Part shown: one piece after another, positions 27,028 through 36,691 of the stretch
How the letters are laid out: each line of letters starts with the position of its first letter
Position numbering within the stretch: position 1 is the stretch's first letter
Source of the DNA: Deltaproteobacteria bacterium IMCC39146
Lineage (GTDB): Bacteria; Desulfobacterota; Desulfuromonadia; Desulfuromonadales; BM103
Reading direction: 5' to 3'
Assembly (NCBI GenBank): GCA_030005635.1
Contig: JARUHP010000026.1
Span: 1-57,482 of the forward strand
DNA: 57,482 nt
Made by a program: the position numbers and the translations under genes
Notes under the pieces: model-generated
Told to the model about the DNA's origin: nothing
What the model saw: only the letters and a program-made list of their open reading frames with translations
Database searches by the model: none

Positions 27028-27876
27028 ATGTCAAAAAAAATAGGTGTTTTAGGTTCAGGTCAGATGGGCGGAGGTATTGCCCAGGTCTTTGCACAAAAAG
27101 GCTTCGAAGTTGTACTTTTCGATATTGCCGAAAAACAGTTGACCAAAGGTATGGCGGTTATAGAGAAAAACCTAAACCGTCAGATTGAAAAGGGGAAGAT
27201 CGATAAAGATTCGATGACGGCGACCCTTGGAAACATCCGGACAACTCTGGTGCTTGAAGACCTCGCGGATTGTGACCTAGCTATAGAGGCCGCTACTGAA
27301 AATGAGCAGTTGAAGTACGAAATTTTCAGGACGCTCGATAAGACACTTAAGCCCGAGGCTATTTTAGCTTCGAATACCTCCTCGATTCCGATTACCCGAA
27401 TCGCTGCGGTGACCGGCCGTGCCGACAAGGTGATCGGCATGCATTTCATGAATCCGGTACCGGTTATGGCATTGGTAGAGGTGATTCGCGGCATGGATAC
27501 CAGCGACGATACGTTTGCTACCATTGCGTCTCTGGTCGCCAAGCTAGATAAAGAGATGGCGGTCTCCGCTGATTATCCTGGCTTTATTGTCAATCGCGTA
27601 CTGATGCCGATGATCAATGAAGCGGTCTTTGCTCTTTACGAAGGGGTCGCCAGCGCCGAGGATATAGATAAGGGCATGAAGCTCGGGACCAATCAGCCAA
27701 TGGGGCCATTGACCTTGGCTGACTTTATCGGTCTTGACACCTGTCTGGCAATTATGGAGGTCCTCTACGACGGCTTCAAGGACTCAAAATATCGCCCGTG
27801 TCCTTTATTGGTCAAGAAGGTCGAGGCTGGTCACTATGGGCGCAAGTCGGGGCGAGGCTTTTATGCTTACAGCTAA
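27028..27876 (+). CDS. hbd: 3-hydroxybutyryl-CoA dehydrogenase
   Basis: A 282-residue NAD-dependent enzyme that oxidises 3-hydroxybutyryl-CoA to acetoacetyl-CoA. The Rossmann loop is GSGQMGGGIAQ at residues 8-18, the catalytic dyad includes His in MHFMNPVPVM and Glu in VIRG-type context, and the C-terminal dimer domain has NRVLMPMINEA and LGTNQPMGPLTLAD. It starts nine bases after the thiolase stop, with GGAG upstream. Confidence 0.93.
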   Translation: MSKKIGVLGSGQMGGGIAQVFAQKGFEVVLFDIAEKQLTKGMAVIEKNLNRQIEKGKIDKDSMTATLGNIRTTLVLEDLADCDLAIEAATENEQLKYEIFRTLDKTLKPEAILASNTSSIPITRIAAVTGRADKVIGMHFMNPVPVMALVEVIRGMDTSDDTFATIASLVAKLDKEMAVSADYPGFIVNRVLMPMINEAVFALYEGVASAEDIDKGMKLGTNQPMGPLTLADFIGLDTCLAIMEVLYDGFKDSKYRPCPLLVKKVEAGHYGRKSGRGFYAYS

Positions 27877-27886
27877 GGGGGAGGCC

Positions 27887-28669
27887 ATGGACTTTAAAAA
27901 TTTGCGGGTTGAAATAGAGAACAATATTGCCCTTGTTACCATCAACCGTCCAGAAGCACTCAATGCACTTAATGAATCGACCCTCTGTGAGTTGAAGTCT
28001 GCGATGGCCGAATTCCACGACAATGAGGCTGTCCAGGTGGTCATAATTACCGGCAGCGGCAAAAAAGCCTTCGTTGCTGGCGCCGATATCGTCGCCATGC
28101 AACAACTCTCTGCTCTGGAAGCTCGCAGGTTCTCGCATCTGGGGCACGACCTTATGCGTAGCATTGAAACCTGTGCCAAGCCAGTAATAGCTGCAGTGAA
28201 TGGCTTTGCCCTCGGCGGCGGCTGCGAGTTGGCTCTGAGTTGTGATATCCGCATTGTTTCAGAAAACGCTCGCTTTAGCCAACCGGAGGTCAACCTTGGG
28301 GTTATCCCAGGCTTTGGTGGCACTCAGCGCCTGGCACGACTTGTCGGCAAAGCCAGAGCTCTGGAAATGCTCTTAACCGGTGACATGATTGATGCAGAAC
28401 AAGCGTATCAAATGGGGCTGGTAAACCGAGTGGTGGCACAAGAAGCATTGATCGAAACGGCTACAGAGATGGCGACTAAGATCGTCAATAAAGGGCCCTA
28501 TGCGGTGAGGCAAGTCAAGGAAACCGTACGTACCGGCCTGGAGATGGATCTCGACAGGGCCAATCAGTATGAGGCGGAGATGTTTGGACTTTGTTTTGCT
28601 ACCCTTGACCAGAAAGAGGGCATGTTGGCCTTTCTGGAAAAGCGACCAGCAAACTTTATCGGCCATTAG
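27887..28669 (+). CDS. crt: crotonase (enoyl-CoA hydratase)
   Basis: A 260-residue crotonase with both catalytic glutamates, E114 (GGGCELALSCD) and E134 (QPEVNLGVIPGFGGTQ), and the oxyanion-hole stretch FVAGADI. It hydrates crotonyl-CoA to 3-hydroxybutyryl-CoA. The ATG at 27887 is 10 bases after the hbd stop and preceded by GGGGGAGG; an upstream in-frame ATG lies inside hbd. Confidence 0.92.
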   Translation: MDFKNLRVEIENNIALVTINRPEALNALNESTLCELKSAMAEFHDNEAVQVVIITGSGKKAFVAGADIVAMQQLSALEARRFSHLGHDLMRSIETCAKPVIAAVNGFALGGGCELALSCDIRIVSENARFSQPEVNLGVIPGFGGTQRLARLVGKARALEMLLTGDMIDAEQAYQMGLVNRVVAQEALIETATEMATKIVNKGPYAVRQVKETVRTGLEMDLDRANQYEAEMFGLCFATLDQKEGMLAFLEKRPANFIGH

Positions 28670-28716
28670 TTATGGAAAACACTTTCAACGTTAACAATTA
28701 ATAAAGGGAGTCGATA

Positions 28717-29865
28717 ATGATCTTTGAGTTGACAGACGAACACAAATTGATGCGTCAGATGGTTCGTGATTTTGCCGAAGCTGAGATTGCCCCTGGAGCT
28801 GCAGAGCGTGATGAGTCGGAGACCTTTGACCGTGAACTGATGTACGACAAGCTTGGTGATCTCGGTTTGACCGGTATTATCTTTCCCGAAGAGTACGGCG
28901 GAGCAGAGGCTGATTACATTAGTTACGCCATCGCTGTTGAGGAGCTGTCCAGGGTCTGTGCTTCGACCGGTGTTACCCTCTCTGCTCACCTCTCACTCTG
29001 CGCCAATCCGATATATCTGTTTGGTACGGAACAACAAAAGGGGCAGTATCTGAAGCCGTTGGCTGAGGGCAGCAAGCTCGGTGCCTTTGGCCTTACCGAA
29101 AACTCAGCCGGATCAGATGCCGGTGGCACCAAGACCACCGCAACCCGTGATGGCGATGAGTGGATCCTCACTGGTAACAAGATATTTATCACCAACGGTG
29201 GCGACGCGGAGACCTATATTGTTCTGGCCAAGACCGACAAAGAGGCCAAGAAGCATCGTGGCATCAGTGCTTTCATCGTCGAAAAGGACACCCCAGGTTT
29301 TACTTTTGGCAAAAAAGAACAAAAAATGGGTATCCGTTCTTCGCCAACGATGGAACTGATTTTTGAAAATTGTCGTATCCCTGCCGAGAACCTGCTCGGT
29401 GAAGAGGGGCAGGGCTTCAAGATAGCGATGAAGACCCTTGATGGTGGCCGAATCGGTATTGCAGCGCAGGCCCTCGGCATTGCTCAGGGGGCCTTTGAGT
29501 CCGCGCTGAACTACGCCAAGGAGCGTAAGCAGTTTGATCAGCCGATCAGTAATTTTCAAGGAATACAATTTAAATTGGCCGACATGGCTACCGAGATAGA
29601 GGCCGCGCGGCTGCTGGTTTATCAGGCTGCTTACCGAGCCAGTGCCGGCCTTCCCTACGGGCAGCAGTCGGCGATGGCCAAGATGTATGCCTCCGATGTG
29701 GCGATGAAGGTGACCACCGAGGCTGTTCAAGTCTACGGCGGTTATGGCTATACACGCGAGTTCCCAGTTGAGCGAATGATGCGCGATGCAAAGATCACCC
29801 AGATCTACGAAGGGACCAATGAAGTCCAGCGGGTTGTCATCGGCGCAGAACTGACACGTGACTAA
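28717..29865 (+). CDS. acyl-CoA dehydrogenase (butyryl-CoA type)
   Basis: A 382-residue acyl-CoA dehydrogenase. Catalytic base E365 in IYEGTNEVQ and the FAD loop [14 protein letters not shown] are present. In the run with thiolase, hbd and crotonase it most likely oxidises butyryl-CoA to crotonyl-CoA, passing electrons to EtfAB. A GGGAG site precedes the ATG. Confidence 0.9.
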   Translation: MIFELTDEHKLMRQMVRDFAEAEIAPGAAERDESETFDRELMYDKLGDLGLTGIIFPEEYGGAEADYISYAIAVEELSRVCASTGVTLSAHLSLCANPIYLFGTEQQKGQYLKPLAEGSKLGAFGLTENSAGSDAGGTKTTATRDGDEWILTGNKIFITNGGDAETYIVLAKTDKEAKKHRGISAFIVEKDTPGFTFGKKEQKMGIRSSPTMELIFENCRIPAENLLGEEGQGFKIAMKTLDGGRIGIAAQALGIAQGAFESALNYAKERKQFDQPISNFQGIQFKLADMATEIEAARLLVYQAAYRASAGLPYGQQSAMAKMYASDVAMKVTTEAVQVYGGYGYTREFPVERMMRDAKITQIYEGTNEVQRVVIGAELTRD

Positions 29866-29896
29866 GGCGTAATACCAATACAAGAGGGAGATAAAG

Positions 29897-31189
29897 ATGA
29901 GTAAATGGCAGAGTATGTATGAGGAAAAACTTGTTAGTGCCGGATCGGCGGCGGCGGCTATAGATTCCGGCGATCACATCTGGTTTCCGGTTGGTGTAGG
30001 CGAACCACATGCTTTCTTGCGAGCACTTGTCGACCGCAAAAAAGAGCTTGAGAATGTCACCATTCACTCTATCTTGCCGGTCAGGCCCTGGTACTTTGAG
30101 CCGGAAACGGCTCCGCATATAAAACATAGCTCATGGTTTACCAGCGGTGCTTCCAGAGCTGCAGTGCAGGGAGGATGGGCCGATTTTACCCCGAACTATT
30201 TCCACGAAGTGCCAAAGCTGATCCGTGAGTACTGGGCTGCCGATGCGGTTGGGGTTGTGGTTTCACCTATGGATGAGCACGGCTACTTCAGCATGAGTCT
30301 CGGCGTTGATTATGCCTGGGAGGCACTGAAAAAAGCACGCAAGGTGATTTTCGAAGTCAACCCTCAGGCGCCACGCTGTTTCGGCAACTGCCAGGTACAT
30401 ATTTCACAGGTCAGTCATTTGGTCGAATGTAATGAACCCTTGCCTGAGCTGCCTATCCCGGCCCTCACCGAGGAGGACAAGATTATCGGTGGGTACGTGG
30501 CTGAACTGATCGATGACGGGTCAACGCTGCAGATAGGTTATGGCGGTGTGCCGAACGCAGTCTGCCAGGCGCTTAAAGGGAAAAAAGATCTGGGTATTCA
30601 TACCGAGATGGTGACAGAGGGCCTTATGGAGCTGGTTGAATGTGGTGCGGCCAACAACTCGCTAAAGACCATCAATCGCGGCAAGTTACTGGGCACCTTT
30701 GCCTGGGGCTCGAGTCGACTGTACGAATTCATGAATAACAATCCGATGATAGAGATGCATCCTGTCGACTATACCAACGACCCCTATATTATCGGTCAGC
30801 ACGATAAAATGATTGCCATAAATGCCACCATTGAGGTCGACCTGCTCGGCCAGTGTTGCTCTGAATCGATGGGTTCCAAGCAGTATAGTGGAACCGGCGG
30901 GCAGGCCGATTTTTTCAAGGGGGCCAATCGTTCAAGTGGTGGTAAGGGATTTGTTACCACCCCGGCCACCGCCAAGAAGGGGACCCTTTCGAGGATTGTT
31001 CCGACGTTGCAAGCCGGTGCGATGGTAACTACCAGCAAGAATGACGTCGACCATGTCGTCACAGAATTTGGCGTAGCAAAACTGCGTGGACAGACCGCCA
31101 GACAGAGGGCAACTGCACTGATCAGTGTCGCTCATCCTGATTTCCGAGAGGAGTTGACTGCAGCCGCCAAGCGGATGAATCTGATCTGA
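29897..31189 (+). CDS. acetyl-CoA hydrolase/transferase family CoA transferase
   Basis: A 430-residue family I-like CoA transferase of the acetyl-CoA hydrolase / 4-hydroxybutyrate / butyryl-CoA:acetate group. The catalytic glutamate is E237 in LGIHTEM; GGQADFFKGA and the final PDFREEL helix are typical. It probably activates butyrate or isobutyrate with acetyl-CoA. A paralogue ends the leucine operon at 51339. The two share a 44-nt exactly identical block (30764-30807 here). Confidence 0.88.
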   Translation: MSKWQSMYEEKLVSAGSAAAAIDSGDHIWFPVGVGEPHAFLRALVDRKKELENVTIHSILPVRPWYFEPETAPHIKHSSWFTSGASRAAVQGGWADFTPNYFHEVPKLIREYWAADAVGVVVSPMDEHGYFSMSLGVDYAWEALKKARKVIFEVNPQAPRCFGNCQVHISQVSHLVECNEPLPELPIPALTEEDKIIGGYVAELIDDGSTLQIGYGGVPNAVCQALKGKKDLGIHTEMVTEGLMELVECGAANNSLKTINRGKLLGTFAWGSSRLYEFMNNNPMIEMHPVDYTNDPYIIGQHDKMIAINATIEVDLLGQCCSESMGSKQYSGTGGQADFFKGANRSSGGKGFVTTPATAKKGTLSRIVPTLQAGAMVTTSKNDVDHVVTEFGVAKLRGQTARQRATALISVAHPDFREELTAAAKRMNLI

Positions 31190-31190
31190 T

Positions 31191-31222
31191 CAAATCTAAG
31201 ATAATCTAAGATAATCTAAGAT
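31191..31222 (+). repeat. three tandem copies of a 10-bp unit (AATCTAAG core)
   Basis: CAAATCTAAG, ATAATCTAAG and ATAATCTAAG follow one another directly after the CoA transferase stop codon, and ATT begins a fourth copy. The repeat leads into the terminator at 31225. Confidence 0.75.
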
Positions 31223-31224
31223 TG

Positions 31225-31272
31225 GGTCCAGTCTGGCTGCCTTGGCTTCGGCGGTCGACTGGACCATCTTTT
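31225..31272 (+). terminator. intrinsic terminator after the butyrate genes
   Basis: GGTCCAGTC (31225-31233) and GACTGGACC (31257-31265) form a perfect 9-bp stem, with an inner GCC/GGC stem in the loop, followed by ATCTTTT. It probably ends the etfBA-thiolase-to-CoA-transferase transcript. Confidence 0.65.
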
Positions 31273-31426
31273 GAGCAATGTGAGTTTGGTTTCCGGTCAA
31301 CATCTGGTCAATCTCTGACGATGGCTCTCAGTTTTTTTAGAAAAAACGCCTGTTAAAACCCTAACCCATGCCCTGATTGGTGCAAAAGTGATCCTCATGG
31401 GTTTGATCATATAGAGGAGAGTAAAC

Positions 31427-32428
31427 ATGTCCCAGACATTCAAGGCACTGCTGGTTGATCAGTCTGAAAAGAGGAACTTTACCTGTTCAGTCGTCACCCG
31501 GTCTATTTCAGATCTGCCCGATGGAGAGCTGGTGGTCAAGGTTCACTACTCATCGCTTAATTTTAAGGATGCCCTCTCTGCGATCGGCAATCCAGGTGTC
31601 ACTCGTAACTATCCGCACACTCCCGGTATCGATGCTGCTGGCGAAGTGGTCTCCTGCAGTGATGGCACATTTGTCACCGGCGAGAAGGTTATCGTGACCA
31701 GCTACGACCTGGGCATGGAAACCGATGGTGGGTTCGGCCAGAGTGTCCGGGTGCCCAGCAGCTGGGCCCTAAAGCTGCCGGCAGGCCTAAGTCTTAAAGA
31801 AAGTATGATGCTCGGCACCGCCGGCTTGACTGCAGCAATGTCGGTGCAGGAGCTGGTCGATAATGGTGTCTTTCCGGAGTCAGGCCAGGTGTTGGTTACT
31901 GGTGCAACCGGCGGGCTTGGTAGTCTGGCGGTGGCGATACTGGCCAAAGCAGGGTACGGGGTAACGGCGGTGACAGGTAAACAGGAAGAGACGGCATACC
32001 TGAAAGGGTTGGGAGCGGAGCATGTCATCAGCCGTAAGGATCTTTTGACCGGCAATGAGAGAGCTCTTATGAAAGCTAGGTGGGCAGGGGTCATCGACTG
32101 TGTCGGCGGAGAGATGCTGGCAGCAGCGATCAAAGCCACCCAACCCTGGGGGGTTATTGCCTGTTGCGGTCTGGTGGCTTCACCTGATCTGCCGATAAAC
32201 GTCTTCCCCTTTATTATGCGTGGAGTCCGATTGATCGGAATCGACTCGGCCGACTGTACGATGGCTCTTCGGCTGTTGCTCTGGGGCAAGTTGGCCAACG
32301 AGTGGAAGCTGGACCAGTTGGAGTCGATGGTTGATGAAGCGACCCTGAGTCAGCTTGAGGAGAAGATAACGCTGATTTTGGAGGGTAAACTCAGGCGTCG
32401 TACTCTGGTCAATCTGCTCAATAGCTGA
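31427..32428 (+). CDS. AcuI/YhdH-family NADPH-dependent acryloyl-CoA reductase-like MDR protein
   Basis: A 333-residue medium-chain dehydrogenase/reductase without zinc-binding cysteines. The start (FKALLVDQSEKRNFTC), HTPGIDAAGEVV and the NADP loop VTGATGGLGSLAVAILAK are characteristic of YhdH/AcuI, which reduce acryloyl-CoA to propionyl-CoA. Here it could protect against reactive enoyl-CoA esters formed in beta-oxidation. It starts a new unit after the terminator and is followed 39 bases later by ribBA. AGGAGAG precedes the ATG. Confidence 0.85.
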   Translation: MSQTFKALLVDQSEKRNFTCSVVTRSISDLPDGELVVKVHYSSLNFKDALSAIGNPGVTRNYPHTPGIDAAGEVVSCSDGTFVTGEKVIVTSYDLGMETDGGFGQSVRVPSSWALKLPAGLSLKESMMLGTAGLTAAMSVQELVDNGVFPESGQVLVTGATGGLGSLAVAILAKAGYGVTAVTGKQEETAYLKGLGAEHVISRKDLLTGNERALMKARWAGVIDCVGGEMLAAAIKATQPWGVIACCGLVASPDLPINVFPFIMRGVRLIGIDSADCTMALRLLLWGKLANEWKLDQLESMVDEATLSQLEEKITLILEGKLRRRTLVNLLNS

Positions 32429-32467
32429 CGCTGCTGAATAAAGAAAACAGGAATAGGAAAGAGAAAT

Positions 32468-33673
32468 ATGAATTCAACAAAAATCGAAGCAGCACTTGAG
32501 GATCTCCGTCAGGGAAAGATGATCATTCTGGTCGATGATGAGGATCGTGAAAACGAAGGTGATCTGGTGATGGCTGCCGAAAAGGTGACGCCGGAAGCGA
32601 TCAACTTTATGGCAAAAGAGGGTAGGGGGCTCATTTGCCTTACCCTGACCGAAGAGCGGGCCGACTACCTTGAACTGCCTCCTATGGTGACCGATAATAC
32701 CTGCTCTTTCGGTACCGCCTTTACCGTCTCTGTCGAGGCACGTACCGGGGTAACAACTGGCATCTCCGCAGCTGACCGGGCCCGGACTGTCCAGGTTGCC
32801 GTCGCTGAAGCCTCTACCGCCTCCGACCTTGCAAGGCCCGGTCACATCTTTCCGCTGCGGGCGAAAAAGGGTGGAGTCCTGGTGCGAACGGGGCAGACCG
32901 AAGGTTCGGTCGACATGGCTCATCTGGCCGGGCTTACGCCGGCCGGCGTGATCTGTGAAATAATGAACGAGGACGGCACTATGGCCCGGATGCCCCAGCT
33001 TAAGCCCTATGCCCTCAAGCATGGTTTAAAGATCGTGTCTATTGCTGACCTGGTCGCCTATCGCATGCGTAATGAACAGTTGGTCAAGCGTGCGGCTGAG
33101 ACTGTACTGTCGACACCATTTTGCCGTGAATTCAGGACAATTGTCTATGAGAATGAAGTGGACTCAAACAATCACCTTGCTTTGATTAAAGGTGAGATCG
33201 ATTCGGGCAAGCCAGTTCTGGTAAGGGTCCACTCCGAATGTCTGACAGGTGACGTCTTCGGTTCGCAGCGGTGCGATTGTGGCAACCAATTGCAAGCATC
33301 GATGCAGCAGATCGCTTTTGAAGGGACCGGCGTGCTTCTTTATCTGCGCCAGGAAGGCCGAGGGATTGGATTAATTAACAAGCTCAAAGCTTATGCGCTG
33401 CAAGACACTGGTTTCGACACTGTAGAGGCGAATGAAGCCTTGGGGTTTAAGGCTGATCAACGGGATTATGGCATCGGTGCTCAGATACTCTCTGACCTTG
33501 GTATCCGAAAAATACGTTTAATGACCAACAATCCAAAGAAAATCGTTGGTCTCGAAGGGTACGGTTTAGAGATTGTCGAACGGGTGCCCATTGAGATGAG
33601 ACCCAATGTCGAAAACCGGGAATATCTCAAAACCAAGCAAGAAAAGATGGGCCACATGCTGGTCAGTGTGTAA
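32468..33673 (+). CDS. ribBA: bifunctional riboflavin enzyme RibBA
   Basis: A 401-residue fusion of dihydroxybutanone-phosphate synthase (about 1-200; acidic loop [11 protein letters not shown], and [12 protein letters not shown]) and GTP cyclohydrolase II (about 205-400; zinc cysteines in [17 protein letters not shown], and RQEGRGIGL). It makes both precursors of riboflavin. In most genomes it sits in a rib operon or under an FMN riboswitch. Here it stands inside an acyl-CoA oxidation cluster with only a 39-base gap upstream and no riboswitch. The many FAD enzymes nearby give a reason for co-expression. Confidence 0.94.
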   Translation: MNSTKIEAALEDLRQGKMIILVDDEDRENEGDLVMAAEKVTPEAINFMAKEGRGLICLTLTEERADYLELPPMVTDNTCSFGTAFTVSVEARTGVTTGISAADRARTVQVAVAEASTASDLARPGHIFPLRAKKGGVLVRTGQTEGSVDMAHLAGLTPAGVICEIMNEDGTMARMPQLKPYALKHGLKIVSIADLVAYRMRNEQLVKRAAETVLSTPFCREFRTIVYENEVDSNNHLALIKGEIDSGKPVLVRVHSECLTGDVFGSQRCDCGNQLQASMQQIAFEGTGVLLYLRQEGRGIGLINKLKAYALQDTGFDTVEANEALGFKADQRDYGIGAQILSDLGIRKIRLMTNNPKKIVGLEGYGLEIVERVPIEMRPNVENREYLKTKQEKMGHMLVSV

Positions 33674-33819
33674 CTGCTTGAAGGCTGACTATAAATTGAC
33701 TGCATTGCGGTGCTTAGGACAAGGGCCGGGTCGCTTCTGCGGTCGGTTGCCGAGCAGTAGGGCCCACTGTGTCTCGATAAAACCAGCTGGTCAGATCCCG
33801 GTCGGTAATGGAGGTTGTG

Positions 33820-35607
33820 ATGGAACTTGCAGAGATAATTGATCAGACAGAATTCGACCCGTTCCTGGTTGATAATAATGAAGAGGGTTGGACAGTCTTT
33901 CTCGATCGGGAGCTGAAGATTCTGTCGACGACCGAATATTGCCGGACACTCTTTCAGTGGTTGCCCGATGAGATCGTTGGCAAGCGATTGGGTGATCTGG
34001 TTAATCTCGCCCCCCTTACATCGTTGGTTGTGGCCGGTTTCTGTTTTAAGTCTAAGCTGACCATTGTCCATGGTCGGCTGTTTGAATGCAGCTATGTGCC
34101 AATGCAGGAGAATGGTCAGTCGACCGGCGGTTTCTTGTCCCTTTTAGGGGGACATGAGTCGACACTCTACCCACATGGAGACCACCTGGAAGAACTGCCT
34201 GCTGATCTGGCTCAATCTTTAGGGCCACTGACCGACATCGTTGAAGACGGCCTTATCGTTGTTGACAGGCAAGGTACCATCACCCTTATTAACCAACATT
34301 TTGCTGACGCAATGGGCGCCAGAGCCCAAGACATGATAGGCCGACATCTCTTTGAGGCATATAAAGAGTCAAAAAATTCCCGGCTGCCGACGGTGATGGA
34401 GACCGGCAAGGCTGAGGTGGGCTGGCCCCATTTGATCAACGGCAGGGAAGTCGTCGCTTGCCGCTATCCACTCTTCAGGGATGGTGAGGTCGTAGGTGCT
34501 CTCGGTCGTATCCTGTTTAGAGATGTCAGGGAGGTGGCGCTGCTCGCTGATCAGATCAATACATTGATGGGGCAAGAAGCGAGGATACCGCCGAAAATCT
34601 CTAAACACTGCGATTTTAATTACGATATCAATAGTCTCGTCGGCCACGGCAAGGTGATGCAAGAACTCAAGGCAACAATGATGCGGGTGGCCAAGCGTGG
34701 TTCGAGTGTTCTGCTCATCGGCGAGAGCGGCACTGGTAAAGAGCTTTTGGCGCACTCTATCCATGCCGCCAGTCCGCGCCGATATGGTCCTTTTGTTAAA
34801 GTCAATTGTGCTGCCATCCCCGAAAACCTGCTGGAATCGGAGCTCTTCGGTTATGCCGATGGTGCCTTTACCGGCGCTCGTAAGGGGGGGCAGATTGGCA
34901 AGTTCGAACTTGCTGATGGCGGCACCCTCTTTCTCGATGAAATCAGCGACATGACCATATCGATGCAGGCAAAGTTGTTACGGGTATTACAGGAGAAAGA
35001 GGTCAGTCCATTGGGCTGTGAAGAAACGAGGAAGTTCGATGTTCGCATCGTTACTGCTACCAACGTCAATATGGAAAAGCAGGTCGAGGAGGGCAAGTTC
35101 AGGCGTGACCTCTACTATCGACTAAATATTGTCCCGATCTTTGTGCCGCCGTTGCGACAGCGGGTTGAGGATGTTTTATCTATCGTTGAACACTTTATCG
35201 ACACTTTCAACGAAGAATTCGGTCTCAGGGTTAAGGATTTGGCTCCTGAGGCCTGGGAGGTCATCAAGAAGTACAGTTTCCCTGGCAATATTCGTGAGCT
35301 GCGCAATGTTATTGAGAGTGCCTTCAATATGGTGCAGGGGACACAAATAAAAAGATCAGACCTCCCCGACTATCTGTTGCAGGCAGTGGTACGACTTCCA
35401 ACCAATCCCCAAGATATCCTTCTGGCTGCTGGCGTCGATCATCGCGGTGGTAACTTGCCATTATCAAATATCATGGATGAGGTGGAGAGGTATCTTGTCG
35501 ACGAGGCAATAGAACAGGCGGGCGGGAATAAGAATGCTGCCGCCACACTTCTGGGTATATCTCGCCCTGGTATCTATAAAAAGTTACAAAAAAGACGTCC
35601 TCATTAG
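33820..35607 (+). CDS. PAS-containing sigma-54 activator
   Basis: A 595-residue enhancer-binding protein. Two PAS-like sensor regions (about 15-110 and 135-250; [24 protein letters not shown]-type) precede the AAA+ domain (about 270-510; Walker A GESGTGKE, the GAFTGA loop that contacts sigma-54, Walker B GTLFLDEI) and a Fis-type helix-turn-helix ([22 protein letters not shown] region). There is no receiver, so it should sense a small molecule or redox state directly. The ATG at 33820 is chosen because GGAGG lies five bases upstream; another ATG at 33808 overlaps this site. Sigma-54 promoters lie just downstream (35854) and before the leucine operon (44700). Confidence 0.92.
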   Translation: MELAEIIDQTEFDPFLVDNNEEGWTVFLDRELKILSTTEYCRTLFQWLPDEIVGKRLGDLVNLAPLTSLVVAGFCFKSKLTIVHGRLFECSYVPMQENGQSTGGFLSLLGGHESTLYPHGDHLEELPADLAQSLGPLTDIVEDGLIVVDRQGTITLINQHFADAMGARAQDMIGRHLFEAYKESKNSRLPTVMETGKAEVGWPHLINGREVVACRYPLFRDGEVVGALGRILFRDVREVALLADQINTLMGQEARIPPKISKHCDFNYDINSLVGHGKVMQELKATMMRVAKRGSSVLLIGESGTGKELLAHSIHAASPRRYGPFVKVNCAAIPENLLESELFGYADGAFTGARKGGQIGKFELADGGTLFLDEISDMTISMQAKLLRVLQEKEVSPLGCEETRKFDVRIVTATNVNMEKQVEEGKFRRDLYYRLNIVPIFVPPLRQRVEDVLSIVEHFIDTFNEEFGLRVKDLAPEAWEVIKKYSFPGNIRELRNVIESAFNMVQGTQIKRSDLPDYLLQAVVRLPTNPQDILLAAGVDHRGGNLPLSNIMDEVERYLVDEAIEQAGGNKNAAATLLGISRPGIYKKLQKRRPH

Positions 35608-35628
35608 GTTGGGGCGGTATGCATTGAC

Positions 35629-35646
35629 TGTCTATAAATGCAGACA
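35629..35646 (+). promoter_or_regulatory. candidate enhancer site TGTC-N10-GACA
   Basis: TGTC, ten bases, then GACA: a dyad 208 bases upstream of the -24 element at 35854, a normal distance for an enhancer-binding protein. One occurrence only, so tentative. Confidence 0.3.
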
Positions 35647-35853
35647 ACGTCTACCAGCGTGACCTTGCAGCAGTGGCAGAGCTAGTATCCCGTATGGCGT
35701 CACTTCAGGATGTGTTTATTAAAAGCGATAGAGAGCGACACTTGTTTGCAGCCAAGAGTAGAGACCCTTTGTCGAAAACGTTTAAAATAACCAGCTTACG
35801 TAGGTGCTTGAATGTAAATGCATAAGCACTTTTGCCGAGCGTAGAACGGTGTT

Positions 35854-35868
35854 TGGCACCGTCTTTGC
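35854..35868 (+). promoter_or_regulatory. sigma-54 (-24/-12) promoter before the 3-oxoacid CoA transferase operon
   Basis: TTGGCACCGTCTTTGCTT (35853-35870) matches the consensus TGGCAC-N5-TTGC exactly, with the required 10 bases between GG and GC. The transcription start would be near 35880, about 105 bases before the scoA start. The sigma-54 activator gene ends 247 bases upstream of the promoter. Confidence 0.8.
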
Positions 35869-35984
35869 TTTTGTATGACCATGGGGTAAGGGGGTGGCTC
35901 ATCTGCCCGAATGATTTCAATTAATCTGTCTTGTGGTGGAAGTGTTCTCGCAAGGGAACAGTTATCAACGAAAAGGAGGAAATC

Positions 35985-36677
35985 TTGAAGATACAGACAA
36001 CGGTTGAACAGTGCTTGCAGGGCATAGAGGACGGGGCAACGATCATGGTTGGTGGCTTTGGTCTGGTCGGTATTCCGGAAAATTTGATCATTGCTTTACG
36101 TGATAAAGGGGTTAAAGACCTGACCGTCATCTCGAACAACTGTGGGGTCGATGATTTTGGTCTGGGGATTCTTCTGCAGAGTAAGCAGATCAAGAAGATG
36201 ATCTCCTCCTATGTCGGTGAGAATAAGGAGTTTGAGCGGCAGTTTATCTCTGGTGAGTTGGAGGTTGAGCTGGTGCCGCAGGGAACTCTTGCTGAGAGGA
36301 TTCGGGCTGGTGGTGCCGGTATCCCGGCGTTCTATACTCCGGCAGGTGTCGGTACGCCGGTGGCTGAGGGAAAAGAGGAGCGTACCTTTGACGGCAAGCG
36401 GTACCTTTTAGAAACTGCCCTGAGGGCTGACTTCTCTTTGGTAAAAGCCCATTTTGGCGATAGCGCTGGCAACCTCGTTTACAACAAGACCGCCCGCAAT
36501 TTCAATCCGATGATGGCCGCAGCTGGCAGCATTACCATTGCCGAGGTTGAGAGGTTGCTGAAGGTCGGTGAGCTGGAGGCAGATCGGATCCATAGTCCGG
36601 GCGTTTATGTACAGCGGATATTGCAAGGTTCCAATTATGAAAAACCGATAGAACGAAAAACCTTTCGCGCGGCCTGA
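35985..36677 (+). CDS. scoA: 3-oxoacid CoA-transferase subunit A
   Basis: A 230-residue alpha subunit with the glycine-rich [14 protein letters not shown] at its N-terminus and [24 protein letters not shown]. With subunit B it transfers CoA from succinyl-CoA (or acetyl-CoA) to acetoacetate. The start is TTG at 35985: an excellent AGGAGG is five bases upstream, and the family's N-terminus begins there. A longer frame from 35931 has no such site. The gene follows a sigma-54 promoter and begins an operon with scoB and a crotonase. Confidence 0.9.
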   Translation: MKIQTTVEQCLQGIEDGATIMVGGFGLVGIPENLIIALRDKGVKDLTVISNNCGVDDFGLGILLQSKQIKKMISSYVGENKEFERQFISGELEVELVPQGTLAERIRAGGAGIPAFYTPAGVGTPVAEGKEERTFDGKRYLLETALRADFSLVKAHFGDSAGNLVYNKTARNFNPMMAAAGSITIAEVERLLKVGELEADRIHSPGVYVQRILQGSNYEKPIERKTFRAA

Positions 36678-36691
36678 ATAAGGAGAGAACG

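Larger units (their letters stand above)
35608..35984. other. 377-bp intergenic region
   Basis: Contains the sigma-54 promoter and the candidate enhancer site (separate entries), plus a lone GTAGGT half-site at 35800-35805. No terminator for the activator gene and no coding frame with a ribosome binding site was found. Confidence 0.5.

Noticed and set aside
35800-35816. GTAGGT half-site near the scoA promoter
   Set aside because: The second half (AATGTA) does not match ACCTAY, and no matching promoter follows.
35705-35920. Minus-strand 71-codon frame between the activator and scoA
   Set aside because: It overlaps the sigma-54 promoter and has no ribosome site or family features.
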